Shown in pieces: positions 8,488 through 16,377 of a stretch of DNA of 64,000 nucleotides. A program made the translations under genes and the position numbers. The stretch comes from Phosphitispora fastidiosa (GTDB lineage: Bacteria > Bacillota > Thermincolia > Thermincolales > UBA2595): NCBI RefSeq assembly GCF_019008365.1, contig NZ_JAHHUL010000004.1, positions 186,001 to 250,000 on the forward strand. The letters run 5' to 3'. Each line of letters opens with the position of its first letter. Within the stretch, counting starts at the first letter, position 1. The notes under the pieces are model-generated. The model did not search any database. It saw nothing but the letters and a program-made list of their open reading frames with translations, and was not told the DNA's origin.

Positions 8488-8616
8488 TTAACTAATTTTG
8501 ATTTTGCTTATTTTCAAGCATTTACGGCAGGTAATCTTATGTGTATTTCCCCTGGCTGGTGGATTAATATTGACGTTTCCGCTTTTACAGTATTGACAAA
8601 CAACCTGACCCGACAT
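8488..8616 (-). CDS. 42-residue zinc-ribbon protein
   Basis: The product begins MSGQVVCQYCKSG and has a second pair CRKC, giving CxxC-x(n)-CxxC, a minimal rubredoxin-like zinc ribbon with a basic C-terminus. GGCAGGTG lies a few nucleotides upstream of the ATG, and the gene starts 15 nt after the preceding stop. The size, spacing and paired cysteines make it likely to be real. Confidence 0.65.
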   Translation of the reverse strand: MSGQVVCQYCKSGNVNINPPARGNTHKITCRKCLKISKIKIS

Positions 8617-8630
8617 CACCAACACCTGCC

Positions 8631-9434
8631 TTAATATGGTTCGCCATCATCAACAATGGTTTGCTGTGCTTCTGCTCCTGCGCTTCCGGCATCCCCTGTC
8701 TCATAATCTTCATCGGTAACGTCTTCCTTAGACCACGCGTCTTTGAATTGATTGCGAACCTTGTTCAGTTCAAGAATCTGCAGCGGCGGCACCTTTGTTC
8801 CGCTTTTGCACTTTACAACACTAATATCATAACCGTTGATCTGTGCCGGGATCAGGGCCAAAATAACCTCTGCCATCAGGTCGGGAATCCCTTGGGTAAT
8901 CCTTGCGCTCCAAAAGTTATCCCAAGTCTTTAATGATGTCGGTGGCAGACTGACCATTATCGGCACAAACTGTCCACTGGGGATAATGAATGCCCGCCGC
9001 ATTTCCTTACAGGCTTTGCCTTTGCTGTCCCGTTCCGAAGTAGCAGCAGAGCCCCACTGATTCTGCGGGCAGGTTACGCATGGCCTACTGTTCTTATCCC
9101 TGTCGGTCCCCGTAATACCGTCAATAGAACTGCAGATAGGCACTTTGTTGGAATCATCGGACCGGTCCCAATATCCTCGAGTGATCTGCTTGAACACCGC
9201 AACACCTTTCAGCTCTTCATGCGGGTTTCCTAACGGATCAGTGAAGGTTTGGTTATCCTTGTTGATCTTGAACCGCTGTGGCTTGAAATTAAACCCCTGC
9301 TTGCTGTCTTCGTATGTTTCCTGCATGACAGCAGCCAGTTCCGCTTTTTGCTCTTCAGTAAGGCTGCTGGTATCCATTCCCGCCAGCATCATACCAACTT
9401 GGCTGTTATCAACCGTAGCTAACTGAGTTGACAT
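8631..9434 (-). CDS. Phage-type ssDNA-binding-like protein with cysteine cluster
   Basis: About 267 residues. A central segment carries CVTCPQNQWGS and, after about 15 residues, GKACKEMRR, a four-cysteine arrangement that could bind zinc. The C-terminus is acidic and disordered (DDGEPY), as in many ssDNA-binding proteins that recruit partners through their tail. The position among recombination genes supports a DNA-binding role; the family assignment is inference. ATG 9434 is preferred over ATG 9440 because AAAGGAGG is at proper spacing only from the second. Confidence 0.55.
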   Translation of the reverse strand: MSTQLATVDNSQVGMMLAGMDTSSLTEEQKAELAAVMQETYEDSKQGFNFKPQRFKINKDNQTFTDPLGNPHEELKGVAVFKQITRGYWDRSDDSNKVPICSSIDGITGTDRDKNSRPCVTCPQNQWGSAATSERDSKGKACKEMRRAFIIPSGQFVPIMVSLPPTSLKTWDNFWSARITQGIPDLMAEVILALIPAQINGYDISVVKCKSGTKVPPLQILELNKVRNQFKDAWSKEDVTDEDYETGDAGSAGAEAQQTIVDDGEPY

Positions 9435-9481
9435 GTTCATTCCTCCTTTAATTGCTTATTATTTATGAGCTACCGGCAACA

Positions 9482-9919
9482 CTAAGCCAGCAAGCTGAGT
9501 TTTGATGCCATCATACCTCCGACCGTGCTGTGTGCTTTAAACTCATCTTCCAGCATCTTCAGGTCAAACTGCGCTGAATTATAAGCCTCTTCTGCCTCGT
9601 TAAATTGTTTGAGGGCGGCCTGGTATTCAGGATCAGACATTTTTATCTGTGCCAAAGCCGCATCCCTGGATTCCTTATTGCTGAACGCTGGCTTATTTGT
9701 GTTGGGGTTAATCTCGGCAGCAATCATGGCCATTAGGACACCTTCAGCGGCCAGCAGGTTTGATTTTGTCGCTTTAAACATCTGAGACAGGGCAGTGATA
9801 TTTTCCTGCTGTTCCCGGATTCTCCGGGGATAATCCAAGATTTTGGATATCATCGGGTCAATACCGGCTTCCTTAAGCAATTCTCTTTTAGCCTGTTTAA
9901 TGGCTTCCTGTAAATCCAT
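9482..9919 (-). CDS. Hypothetical helical protein
   Basis: 145 residues, mainly helical, with coiled-coil-like segments near residues 30-65 and 95-135 (NEAEEAYNSAQFDLKMLEDEF). This architecture is common among small recombination-associated phage proteins. No catalytic motif and no confident family. It lies between the ssDNA-binding-like gene and a small HTH gene. Confidence 0.6.
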   Translation of the reverse strand: MDLQEAIKQAKRELLKEAGIDPMISKILDYPRRIREQQENITALSQMFKATKSNLLAAEGVLMAMIAAEINPNTNKPAFSNKESRDAALAQIKMSDPEYQAALKQFNEAEEAYNSAQFDLKMLEDEFKAHSTVGGMMASKLSLLA

Positions 9920-9946
9920 AAATCGTTACCTCCCTTTAATTTTGTT

Positions 9947-10219
9947 TTACGAAGCTTTTTTGTAAGCTCTGCGGTCAAGCATTTGCCCAATTGGGCAGCG
10001 CGAACATCTAAGCTGAAGTAGCCTGGTAAATTGTGATGTGCGACCCATAGGGGTGTCGTGCAGTCTAGTTAATACTTCTACTGGAATTTCAAGAGAGCCT
10101 TTCTCATATTTGCACTGTGTACTTGGCGTGACATTGGCCATGGCCGCTGCCTTTTTCTGGTCAAAGATACTGCGTTCTCTTGCCAACCTATATAATTCGT
10201 GTTCTTTCACCGCTTCCAC
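9947..10219 (-). CDS. Small HTH-like protein
   Basis: About 90 residues with a helix-turn-helix-like stretch (KKAAAMANVTPSTQCKYEKGS) near residues 24-45, reminiscent of the XRE fold. A CSRC pair lies near the C-terminus. GTG 10219 has GGGGG 8 nt upstream; GTG 10228 overlaps that site. Possibly a transcriptional regulator of the early operon. Confidence 0.55.
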   Translation of the reverse strand: MEAVKEHELYRLARERSIFDQKKAAAMANVTPSTQCKYEKGSLEIPVEVLTRLHDTPMGRTSQFTRLLQLRCSRCPIGQMLDRRAYKKAS

Positions 10220-10305
10220 GTTTGACACCCCCTTTCAATTTCTTTTTTGGAAATTTTTGTAGATTTCTTTTGAATAATCAGTTATTATTTGTTTGCGAGT
10301 CAGAA

Positions 10306-10440
10306 TTATCTGATATTCCCCGATGCTCTAAAATACTTGGTCCATTGTTTTGCTTTTGCCTTTTGCAGTCTCCGGTTTTCGAGATTTTCGCACCACTCAG
10401 ATACAAATTTACGAATTGACTGCAACAGCTTTTTGAACAT
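10306..10440 (-). CDS. Very small basic protein
   Basis: 44 codons, N-terminus MFKKLLQSIRKFVSEW, strongly amphipathic and basic. An excellent GGAGGTGA site lies 8 nt upstream. A longer frame over the same bases (10278-10466) has no ribosome binding site and is rejected. It overlaps the preceding small gene by 32 nt. Function unknown. Confidence 0.5.
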   Translation of the reverse strand: MFKKLLQSIRKFVSEWCENLENRRLQKAKAKQWTKYFRASGNIR

Positions 10441-10573
10441 TGCCTATACTCACCTCCTTCGAGCATGTCTCGGCTTCACAGATGATTTCGTTTAATATCC
10501 GAATCCCTTGTGCATACAGTGTTTCATTTAACTTATAGGGCCTATAAACAACCTTATATGTTTCCTGTTTCAT
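10409..10573 (-). CDS. Small hypothetical protein overlapping the regulator gene
   Basis: 54 residues starting MKQETYKVVYRPYKL. The middle, LYAQGIRILNEII, resembles a helix frequent in tiny phage proteins encoded after early regulators. The ATG lies inside the 3' end of the Cro-like gene (20-nt overlap), with only a weak GGTGAT upstream, so translation is probably coupled. Confidence 0.45.
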   Translation of the reverse strand: MKQETYKVVYRPYKLNETLYAQGIRILNEIICEAETCSKEVSIGNVQKAVAVNS

Positions 10574-10868
10574 TGTCGGGATCACCGTCCCCAGCCTTTT
10601 TTAAGGCAAGATATTCTTCTTCGGCTTCCTTGAGCAGCTCCCACAATGGCTTATTTAGTGCAACTGCTAATCTGGCCATAGTTTTAAGTGATGGGTTATA
10701 AGCACCTCTTTCAACTTCGGTCAAATATGTTTCGCTTATTTCGGCCTTTTCGGTTAACTCTTTAATCTTGATATCTTGAAGCAGCCGATGCCTTCTAATG
10801 ACTTTACCCAGTGAAATTCGGATCTCATCTGAAAACTCATACAAAAAACATTTTTTCATTTTATCCAT
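10554..10868 (-). CDS. XRE-family Cro-like regulator
   Basis: 104 residues. The N-terminal HTH spans about residues 18-75 (LGKVIRRHRLLQDIKIKELTEKA then ISETYLTEVERGAYNPSLKTMARLA), the pattern typical of phage and ICE repressors. AGGGGGTGA lies 8 nt before ATG 10868. It is divergent from the repressor at 11137, with a 268-nt region carrying two promoters and operator-like repeats. It probably controls the leftward operon. Confidence 0.8.
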   Translation of the reverse strand: MDKMKKCFLYEFSDEIRISLGKVIRRHRLLQDIKIKELTEKAEISETYLTEVERGAYNPSLKTMARLAVALNKPLWELLKEAEEEYLALKKAGDGDPDNETGNI

Positions 10869-10940
10869 TAACGTGAATCACCCCCTGAAGATAATTTAAA
10901 ACTCACTAATCTTGAACATTAACCAACCAAACACGGTGCT

Positions 10941-10961
10941 TTGCACATTATTTTTGTGCAA
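10941..10961. promoter_or_regulatory. Operator-like inverted repeat O1
   Basis: TTGCACA (10941-10947) and TGTGCAA (10955-10961) are perfect 7-bp arms around a 7-bp spacer TTATTTT. A second, less symmetric copy of the same core lies at 11037. It sits downstream of the leftward promoter, where a repressor would block transcription. Confidence 0.6.
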
Positions 10962-10993
10962 CCTGAGCTAAAAAATAAGCAAGTATTTTCTAT

Positions 10994-11022
10994 ATAATAA
11001 AACTATTTTAGAGCATTGTCAA
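10994..11022 (-). promoter_or_regulatory. Leftward sigma-A promoter for the early operon
   Basis: TTGACA (11017-11022) and TATTAT (10994-10999) are separated by 17 bp on the minus strand. The match to consensus is strong, and the promoter reads into the Cro-like gene at 10868. Confidence 0.7.
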
Positions 11023-11036
11023 GTATTTTTCTGTTT

Positions 11037-11056
11037 TTGCACACTATTTTTGAGTT
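11037..11056. promoter_or_regulatory. Operator-like site O2
   Basis: This site matches O1 at 16 of 20 positions: the left arm TTGCACA is identical and the right arm is degenerate. It lies between the -35 elements of the two divergent promoters, so occupancy could affect both. Confidence 0.5.
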
Positions 11057-11080
11057 TATTTATTTTTACATTATTTGCTA

Positions 11081-11109
11081 TTTAGAAAAACATTCTGCTT
11101 TGATATAAT
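11081..11109 (+). promoter_or_regulatory. Rightward promoter of the repressor gene
   Basis: TTTAGA (11081-11086), 17-bp spacer, TATAAT (11104-11109), followed by AAAGGAGGG and ATG 11137. An earlier ATG at 11130 is too close to the ribosome binding site. Confidence 0.6.
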
Positions 11110-11136
11110 AAGCAAAGAAAGGAGGGATAATGAAAA

Positions 11137-11649
11137 ATGCGACAACAAAAGAAATCTTTGATAATAAAGATTAAAAGCCTCCGAGAATCAAAAGGATTGT
11201 CCCAGAGAGATTTGAGTGCTAGGATTATTGAAATTTTTGGTAAAGAAAACGGCGTATCAAGTTCTTATATAGGGATGATTGAGTCTGGTCAAATAAATCC
11301 TTCCTTAAAGTCGTTGCAAAAGATTGCAAAAGCTCTTGGGGTAGAATCATCTTACCTTCTTCATGAGCCAGGCGATGGTGAAACTGTTGAATTTGAAATA
11401 TATAGAGATAATTATTCACTCAAAGAAAAAGAGTTCCTTGCCCGCGAAGAGGTCAAGCCTTTAATAACTTTGGCCGCTAACTTAACAGCCAAAGGCATAA
11501 CAGTGGATCAAATAAAAAAATCACTCCAGTTGGTTATTAAATTAACCAACGAATTAGAACCAGAACCAGAGAACAAGCTAGAACCAGAACCGGAAAACGA
11601 ACCAGAACCAGAGAACAAGCTAGAACCCGATAATACAGAAAAAAATTAG
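11137..11649 (+). CDS. XRE-family repressor (CI-like) with repetitive acidic tail
   Basis: 170 residues. The N-terminal HTH (about residues 8-72) includes ESKGLSQRDLSARI and SSSYIGMIESGQINPSLKSLQKIAKAL. A helical middle segment is followed by a C-terminal run of near-identical units of the form LEPEPENK (about residues 139-165), a low-complexity acidic tail. There is no LexA-type peptidase domain, so induction would not be by RecA-stimulated self-cleavage. It is divergent from the Cro-like gene, the standard lysis/lysogeny or ICE maintenance arrangement. A hairpin terminator overlaps its stop codon. Confidence 0.8.
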   Translation: MRQQKKSLIIKIKSLRESKGLSQRDLSARIIEIFGKENGVSSSYIGMIESGQINPSLKSLQKIAKALGVESSYLLHEPGDGETVEFEIYRDNYSLKEKEFLAREEVKPLITLAANLTAKGITVDQIKKSLQLVIKLTNELEPEPENKLEPEPENEPEPENKLEPDNTEKN

Positions 11650-11669
11650 AACCCCGAAAGGGGTTCTAA
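11646..11669 (+). terminator. Hairpin terminator of the repressor gene
   Basis: TTAGAACCCC and GGGGTTCTAA form a perfect 10-bp stem with a GAAA loop. The stop codon TAG is inside the left arm. The following T content is low, so termination strength is uncertain. Confidence 0.65.
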
Positions 11670-12064
11670 TAACATGTACTTTTTAGAAGTTTCGCTTCTT
11701 TTGGGACAAACAATACAGGTATATCGTTTTTATAGTAGAGAGTGTTTAGTATTAACAGCTTATTGGTTTCTATCCTTTTTATTTCCGGCTCCATTTTTTG
11801 AAAAACAACCTTTCTTGTCACAAACAACACTCTCCCTTTTTGTTAAGTTCAAACATTCGTTCGGTTAATATAATTTTAACCCACAAAAGACCTTCTGCCA
11901 ACCCCCTACCTCTCTACATATTATTGTGTATTTCTACAAATGATTACCGTTATCGATGTAATAATTTTCTAACAATTTGGACCCAAATACAGGATTCAGG
12001 GTTTGAAATACGGGATTGCAGGGTTGAAACACTTATTATTAAAGAGTATTAAGGAGCAAAAACT
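11670..12064. other. Intergenic region upstream of the recombinase
   Basis: An AT-rich gap of about 395 nt without a convincing gene. It holds a short AGAAG/CTTCT hairpin with trailing Ts near 11687 and, just before the recombinase, two imperfect 21-bp direct repeats. It may contain the recombinase promoter and part of the att region, but no att core can be named from one end alone. Confidence 0.5.
11989..12030 (+). repeat. Two tandem 21-bp imperfect repeats before the recombinase gene
   Basis: Units 11989-12009 and 12010-12030 agree at 15 of 21 positions and share GGATT and TTGAAA cores. They lie 35 nt upstream of the recombinase ATG. A regulator or recombinase binding site is possible. Confidence 0.5.
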
Positions 12065-13546
12065 ATGACTAATTTCGACATTCAGAGAGTAATAATTTAT
12101 CCAAGAAAATCACGGGAAGACGTTGAACGGGAAAAAGAAACCGGTGAAGATTGCCTGGCCGCCATGACAGAAATGCTATGCAATACCTGCAAAAAGCGCA
12201 GTATCCAGTACACAGAAAATGATATTATGCCTGAAATTGGTTCTGCGGACACAATTGATGACCGCCCGGTATTCAAAGAAATACTGGAAACATATATTCC
12301 GTCAGGCAGTTACCAGGGTATTGTTGTCCGTGAGATATCCCGCCTGGGCCGGGGCAATTTTACAGATGCCGGCAGAATATATGATGCGCTTATAGCCTAT
12401 AACTTCTATGTAATTACCCCACATAAAATATACGATCCTTCCAATCTTGCGGACAAAAGACAGATCCGGATGGAATTATTTATTGCCAGAGAAGAGTATG
12501 AAAACATCAAAGAACGTCTATGGGAATATCGTGACGCAAAAGCCAAAAAAGGATTTTCCGGTTGCCGGTCTAATACTCTTGGACTTAATTCAAACCGCGG
12601 GAAGTGGAGTATAATTCCGGAAGAAGTCAAGATAGTGTTAGACGTTTTTCAGATGCGGGCAAAAAACATATCATTCCCGGAAATTGCTGATGTTTTAAAT
12701 TCCCGCGGAGTAAAGACTAAATATGGTGGGAAGTTTTATGCGGGCACTATATATAAAATTGTTACCAACAAAAGGTATATCGGTATCCATACTTGGAAGG
12801 GTGTTGAATACCCCGCTAAACATCCGCCGATCGTTCCTATGGATCTGTGGAACAAGGTCCATCAGGAGATTCAACCTCAAAACACACATGCAATTAGCAG
12901 CCCGAGAGACAATGATTACCTTGTTGAGTTATATTGCCATGAGTGTGGCAGCCGCATGTATGGATGGAAACAGAAACGAAAAAATAGCGAATATATAATA
13001 TACGATTGCTCTGGACGCAGAAATGGCAGTGAATGTACTCATTTAAAACCTGGCAACAAGATTCACAAAACGGTCCTGGAAGAGCTGAAAAAAATAATAT
13101 TAAACCCGAAGATACTGATGTCAATAATATCTGAAAGCGACAAATCGAAGTCTACTAACTTAATGCGTATTGCCCAGCAGATTAAGGACCGTGAAAAATT
13201 GCTTTCTCAAAAAGAGAAGTTCCTTCTAAGACTGGATGCTGATTACGAAAGGGAAGATTCCCCGTTGCTTCCCGAAATATACAACCGCAGATACTCTGAA
13301 ACAATGACCGTGATTAACAATCTAAAAAACGAAATATTAAAACTAAAAAGGGAAGCAACGGGGTTAAATGTTAAAGTAGAATCGATTGATTTTGTCCTGA
13401 AAAACCTTCAACTTGCTATAGATAATTGGGACAAGCTGAACAATAAAAGGAAGAAGGTTTTAATAAAATCCTTCTTCCCCAGGATTGAAATTTCCAGAAA
13501 CGGAACTATGTATTTTGATAAAAATGTTCCGACATCCCTTGAATAA
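12065..13546 (+). CDS. Large serine recombinase (integrase)
   Basis: 493 residues, the usual length for large serine integrases. The N-terminal resolvase domain has the nucleophile in YPRKSRED (S16) and arginines in REISRLGRG (R93, R96). A recombinase domain (about 155-270) is followed by a zinc ribbon (C291, C294, C315, C324) and a coiled coil (about 365-460), as in phage integrases. AAGGAG lies upstream of the ATG. It catalyses attP x attB integration; excision usually needs a separate directionality factor, and the small HTH proteins of the element are candidates. Its outward position beside host genes suggests attR or attL lies just after it. Confidence 0.95.
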   Translation: MTNFDIQRVIIYPRKSREDVEREKETGEDCLAAMTEMLCNTCKKRSIQYTENDIMPEIGSADTIDDRPVFKEILETYIPSGSYQGIVVREISRLGRGNFTDAGRIYDALIAYNFYVITPHKIYDPSNLADKRQIRMELFIAREEYENIKERLWEYRDAKAKKGFSGCRSNTLGLNSNRGKWSIIPEEVKIVLDVFQMRAKNISFPEIADVLNSRGVKTKYGGKFYAGTIYKIVTNKRYIGIHTWKGVEYPAKHPPIVPMDLWNKVHQEIQPQNTHAISSPRDNDYLVELYCHECGSRMYGWKQKRKNSEYIIYDCSGRRNGSECTHLKPGNKIHKTVLEELKKIILNPKILMSIISESDKSKSTNLMRIAQQIKDREKLLSQKEKFLLRLDADYEREDSPLLPEIYNRRYSETMTVINNLKNEILKLKREATGLNVKVESIDFVLKNLQLAIDNWDKLNNKRKKVLIKSFFPRIEISRNGTMYFDKNVPTSLE

Positions 13547-13555
13547 CAAGGTTTT
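13537..13555 (+). terminator. Short terminator overlapping the recombinase stop
   Basis: CCTTG-AATAA-CAAGG followed by TTTT. The TAA stop lies in the loop region. A 5-bp stem is weak but the layout is that of an intrinsic terminator. Confidence 0.45.
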
Positions 13556-13647
13556 ATGGGCTTATTGCAAAACGTATGTAATCCTTTTACTACAATAATA
13601 TTAGAAAAAAAACAACAGCTGAGATTTTTTCAGAATTAATAATTGTC

Positions 13648-14790
13648 CTATAGATAGCTGTGCGGGCTGACCGGCGAACCATTTTTCCTGACTGTAAAGT
13701 GAAGGTGCGGGCCCGTACTCCACCCGGTGCTGCCAACTTTGCCGACTGTTTCTCCCTTGGCGACTTCCTGACCGTCAGATACCGACTGGGACGAAAGGTG
13801 GGCATACATAGTAGTTATTCCTGCCCCATGGTCAACTATAACCACTTTGCCATAAGCGTTCTGCCAGCCGGCATAAATAACCGTACCACTGTCTGCAGCC
13901 TTTACCGCTGTTCCGGAAGGGGCCGGGATATCAATCCCGTCGTGGAACCTGCGCTCCTTCAGTATGGGATGCATCCTCCAGCCATACTCAGAACTTATCC
14001 TCGAATATCCCGGTAAAGGCCAGATAAGCTGCCCGGTACCCTTGGCCTTTGAATTTGCCGACTTCCGCCTGATTAACTCGTCCAGCGCCTTAGACTCTTT
14101 TTCCATTTCATTCAGGGCATCTTTTAATGCTTCCTGGGTGGACTTAATTTCATCAAGCTTTTCTTCCCGGTCGCCCTTAATTGACTCCAGGCTTGACTGC
14201 TGAGTCGATTTCCTGGTTTCCAGAGCCCTGACTTCACTTAATTTCATCTCAAGGTCAGCTTTTTTATTGGAAATATCACGACGTTCAGCCTGAATGTTAT
14301 TTACCAGTTCGGTATCCTGTTTGACTATCCGGCTTAAAAACTCGAACCTGGTAACAAAATCGGAGAAACTATTGGCGCTAATCAGCACTTCCAGGTAACT
14401 CACCTGTCCATTCATGTATATATCCTTAACCCTTACATTAAGAACCGCAGTGCGTTCCCCCAGCCTCTCTTCGGCATCCTTTAAATCAACCCTCACCTTG
14501 TCAACCTGTGCACTGACCTTTTTGATTTTTGAGCGCAGCACATCAAGGTCGTTTTCTACCTGGTCAATAGACTTGTCCAGATTGGACAGTTCCTGCAGTA
14601 CGGCCTTTTCCTTTTTCTTCTCAGTACTAATCTGTCTCTGGGTTTGGGTCATTTCCTGCTGCTTCCGTCTTTGCTCATTAATCAGGTTATCCAGCTCACC
14701 GGCAAAGGACGGGATGATAGAAGCCGCAAGCAGGATGCAGGAAGTTATAATGGCCGCAAAAATCCGGCCTTTTTTTGATATTTGATCCAC
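13648..14790 (-). CDS. M23 peptidoglycan hydrolase with coiled coil (EnvC-like, FtsEX partner)
   Basis: 380 residues. A signal peptide (residues 1-30, ending SFAG) is followed by a long coiled coil (about 33-250) and a C-terminal LytM domain (about 262-380). The zinc and catalytic motifs are visible: HDGIDIP and HLHF. It cleaves cross-linked peptides of the wall outside the membrane. In Firmicutes and Proteobacteria such coiled-coil M23 enzymes are activated by FtsEX through the coil, and here ftsX ends 17 nt upstream. The GTG start has GGAGGG upstream. The C-terminus is complete, so the neighbouring element has not truncated it. Confidence 0.9.
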   Translation of the reverse strand: MDQISKKGRIFAAIITSCILLAASIIPSFAGELDNLINEQRRKQQEMTQTQRQISTEKKKEKAVLQELSNLDKSIDQVENDLDVLRSKIKKVSAQVDKVRVDLKDAEERLGERTAVLNVRVKDIYMNGQVSYLEVLISANSFSDFVTRFEFLSRIVKQDTELVNNIQAERRDISNKKADLEMKLSEVRALETRKSTQQSSLESIKGDREEKLDEIKSTQEALKDALNEMEKESKALDELIRRKSANSKAKGTGQLIWPLPGYSRISSEYGWRMHPILKERRFHDGIDIPAPSGTAVKAADSGTVIYAGWQNAYGKVVIVDHGAGITTMYAHLSSQSVSDGQEVAKGETVGKVGSTGWSTGPHLHFTVRKNGSPVSPHSYL

Positions 14791-14807
14791 TGGTTTCCCT
14801 CCTTCAC

Positions 14808-15701
14808 CTAAATCCTTAAGAACCTGCGCATTGAGATGCCACTCCCCACAGCTCCTATAAACATACCCGCTCCCAGCATGGAACCGCCCAGTACCAGCAT
14901 GAAGTGCGGGTCTGTCTGCAGCCCGAAAACGGCATAATTGAAATTGCTCTGGATGTAATCAGTGAAAGAAACATAACTAATACCGACTACAAGGACTGCC
15001 AGCAACGCTCCGGTAAAACCAAGCGCCATACCTTCCATCAGGAAGGGCCACCTGATAAACCAGTTGGTAGCGCCAAGGACTTTCATTATCTCAATCTCTT
15101 TTCTCCTATTGAACACAGTCAATCTGATGGTTGTGGCAATCAAAAAAACAGCTGCCAGGCCCAGCAGAACTATAATCGTAATCCCTACTATACGAACCCA
15201 CTTAATGACTGCAAAAAGCTTTTCCACAAAGTCTTTGCCATAATCAACCTTTTGCACCTGTTTAAGAGCCTGAAGACCTTCGGCCACCTTGCCCACATCT
15301 TCAGGTGCAATGGTATTTATGACAAACAGGTGAGGCAGGGGATTCTTACCGCCAAGGGCATCTACCATGTTCTGCTGGGCCCCTAGTTCTTGCCTGAATT
15401 CCCTTAGGGCTTGGTCCTTGCTTTTGAACTCTGCCTTGGCGATCCCGGGCAGCTTATTTATCTCTTCCTTCAGCGCCCGGGCCTCAGCTTCAGCCACATT
15501 ATCCTTCAGATAGGCAATTATCTCCACATTAGATTCCAGCCTGGTTGCCAGGTAGTTAGCATTCATCACAGTTATCAGAGATGCCCCGAATATAATCAGG
15601 GATACGGCAACCGTGCCAATGGAGGCCAAGCCCATCCAATTATTGCGGTACAGGGATTTGCAGGCTTCACGGACGAAGTAGCCAAAAGTCCTAATCCTCA
15701 T
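14808..15701 (-). CDS. ftsX: Cell-division ABC transporter permease FtsX
   Basis: 297 residues. There is one membrane segment near residue 30, an extracytoplasmic loop (about 50-170) that contacts wall hydrolases, and three further membrane segments. ATG 15701 is chosen over an upstream frame extension because it has GAGGTGG 8 nt before it and gives the usual MRIRTFGYFVREA start. It overlaps ftsE by 11 nt. It forms the complex that transmits ATP hydrolysis by FtsE to the M23 hydrolase encoded next. Confidence 0.95.
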   Translation of the reverse strand: MRIRTFGYFVREACKSLYRNNWMGLASIGTVAVSLIIFGASLITVMNANYLATRLESNVEIIAYLKDNVAEAEARALKEEINKLPGIAKAEFKSKDQALREFRQELGAQQNMVDALGGKNPLPHLFVINTIAPEDVGKVAEGLQALKQVQKVDYGKDFVEKLFAVIKWVRIVGITIIVLLGLAAVFLIATTIRLTVFNRRKEIEIMKVLGATNWFIRWPFLMEGMALGFTGALLAVLVVGISYVSFTDYIQSNFNYAVFGLQTDPHFMLVLGGSMLGAGMFIGAVGSGISMRRFLRI

Positions 15702-16377
15702 ACCCGTATCCACCTCGTTCCTCATCCCTGGCAATCTTACCTTTTTCCAGGGCAACAACCCTTTTTCTCATTGAGTCCACAATTTCTTTGGCATGTGTGG
15801 CCATAATGATGGTTGTCCCACATTTATTTATTTCCTGGAGCAGGGTTACGATCTCCCACGAGGTGTCAGGGTCGAGGTTCCCGGTAGGTTCATCGGCTAT
15901 AACCAACGGCGGGTTATTTACAATAGCCCGGGCAATAGCCACCCTCTGCTGTTCTCCGCCTGACAGCTCAGATGGCATTACATTAGCCTTATCGGCAAGC
16001 CGGACCAGCGCCAGCGCCTCCGGCACTGCTTTCCTGATTTCCTTCCGGGATGCCTCTATCACTTCAAGGGCAAACGCAACATTCTCAGCTACTGTTTTGC
16101 TTTGCAGCAGCCGGAAGTCCTGAAATATTACCCCGATTGACCTCCTGATATAGGGTATTTCACGCTGCTTATAACGGGAAATATTTTTCCTGTTAAAGAG
16201 AATTTGGCCCCGTGATGGCTGCTCCTCCCGAAAGATTAACTTTGTCATTGTTGACTTACCGGCACCGCTGGGGCCTACCAGAAATACAAATTCACCCTTT
16301 TCTATTCTCAGTGTTATATCTGTCAAAGCTTTGGTCCCATTCGGGTAGACCTTGGAGACATTAATCATATTTATCAT
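15691..16377 (-). CDS. ftsE: Cell-division ABC ATPase FtsE
   Basis: 228 residues. Walker A GPSGAGKS (35-42), signature LSGGEQQR, Walker B VIADEP and an H-loop in MATHA are all present. The family signature is textbook. It is first in the ftsE-ftsX-M23 operon; AGGGGTG lies upstream. An in-frame ATG three codons later is also possible. Confidence 0.97.
   Translation of the reverse strand: MINMINVSKVYPNGTKALTDITLRIEKGEFVFLVGPSGAGKSTMTKLIFREEQPSRGQILFNRKNISRYKQREIPYIRRSIGVIFQDFRLLQSKTVAENVAFALEVIEASRKEIRKAVPEALALVRLADKANVMPSELSGGEQQRVAIARAIVNNPPLVIADEPTGNLDPDTSWEIVTLLQEINKCGTTIIMATHAKEIVDSMRKRVVALEKGKIARDEERGGYGYED

Larger units (their letters stand above)
1..13647. mobile_element. Right end of an integrated prophage or integrative element
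   Basis: A large serine recombinase lies next to the host ftsEX/M23 genes. Inward of it are a CI-like repressor, a divergent Cro-like regulator and a compact minus-strand operon of recombination and replication-type genes (RecD2-like helicase, SbcCD-like proteins, methyltransferase, ssDNA-binding-like protein). This is the usual layout of a prophage early region or an integrative element. No structural, lysis, conjugation or polymerase gene is visible, so phage versus ICE cannot be settled here. The element continues past position 1. The exact chromosomal junction lies between the recombinase stop (13546) and the M23 gene stop (13648). The second att copy is outside the window, so the core could not be defined. 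Confidence 0.8.

Noticed and set aside
10278-10466. A 62-codon minus-strand frame over the small basic gene
   Set aside because: It has no ribosome binding site, while the 44-codon frame at 10306-10440 has an excellent one.
11130-11174. 14-codon leader peptide before the repressor
   Set aside because: Its ATG lies only 3 nt from the ribosome binding site, which is properly spaced for ATG 11137.
11989-12030. CRISPR-like repeats
   Set aside because: There are only two adjacent imperfect units, no spacers and no cas genes.
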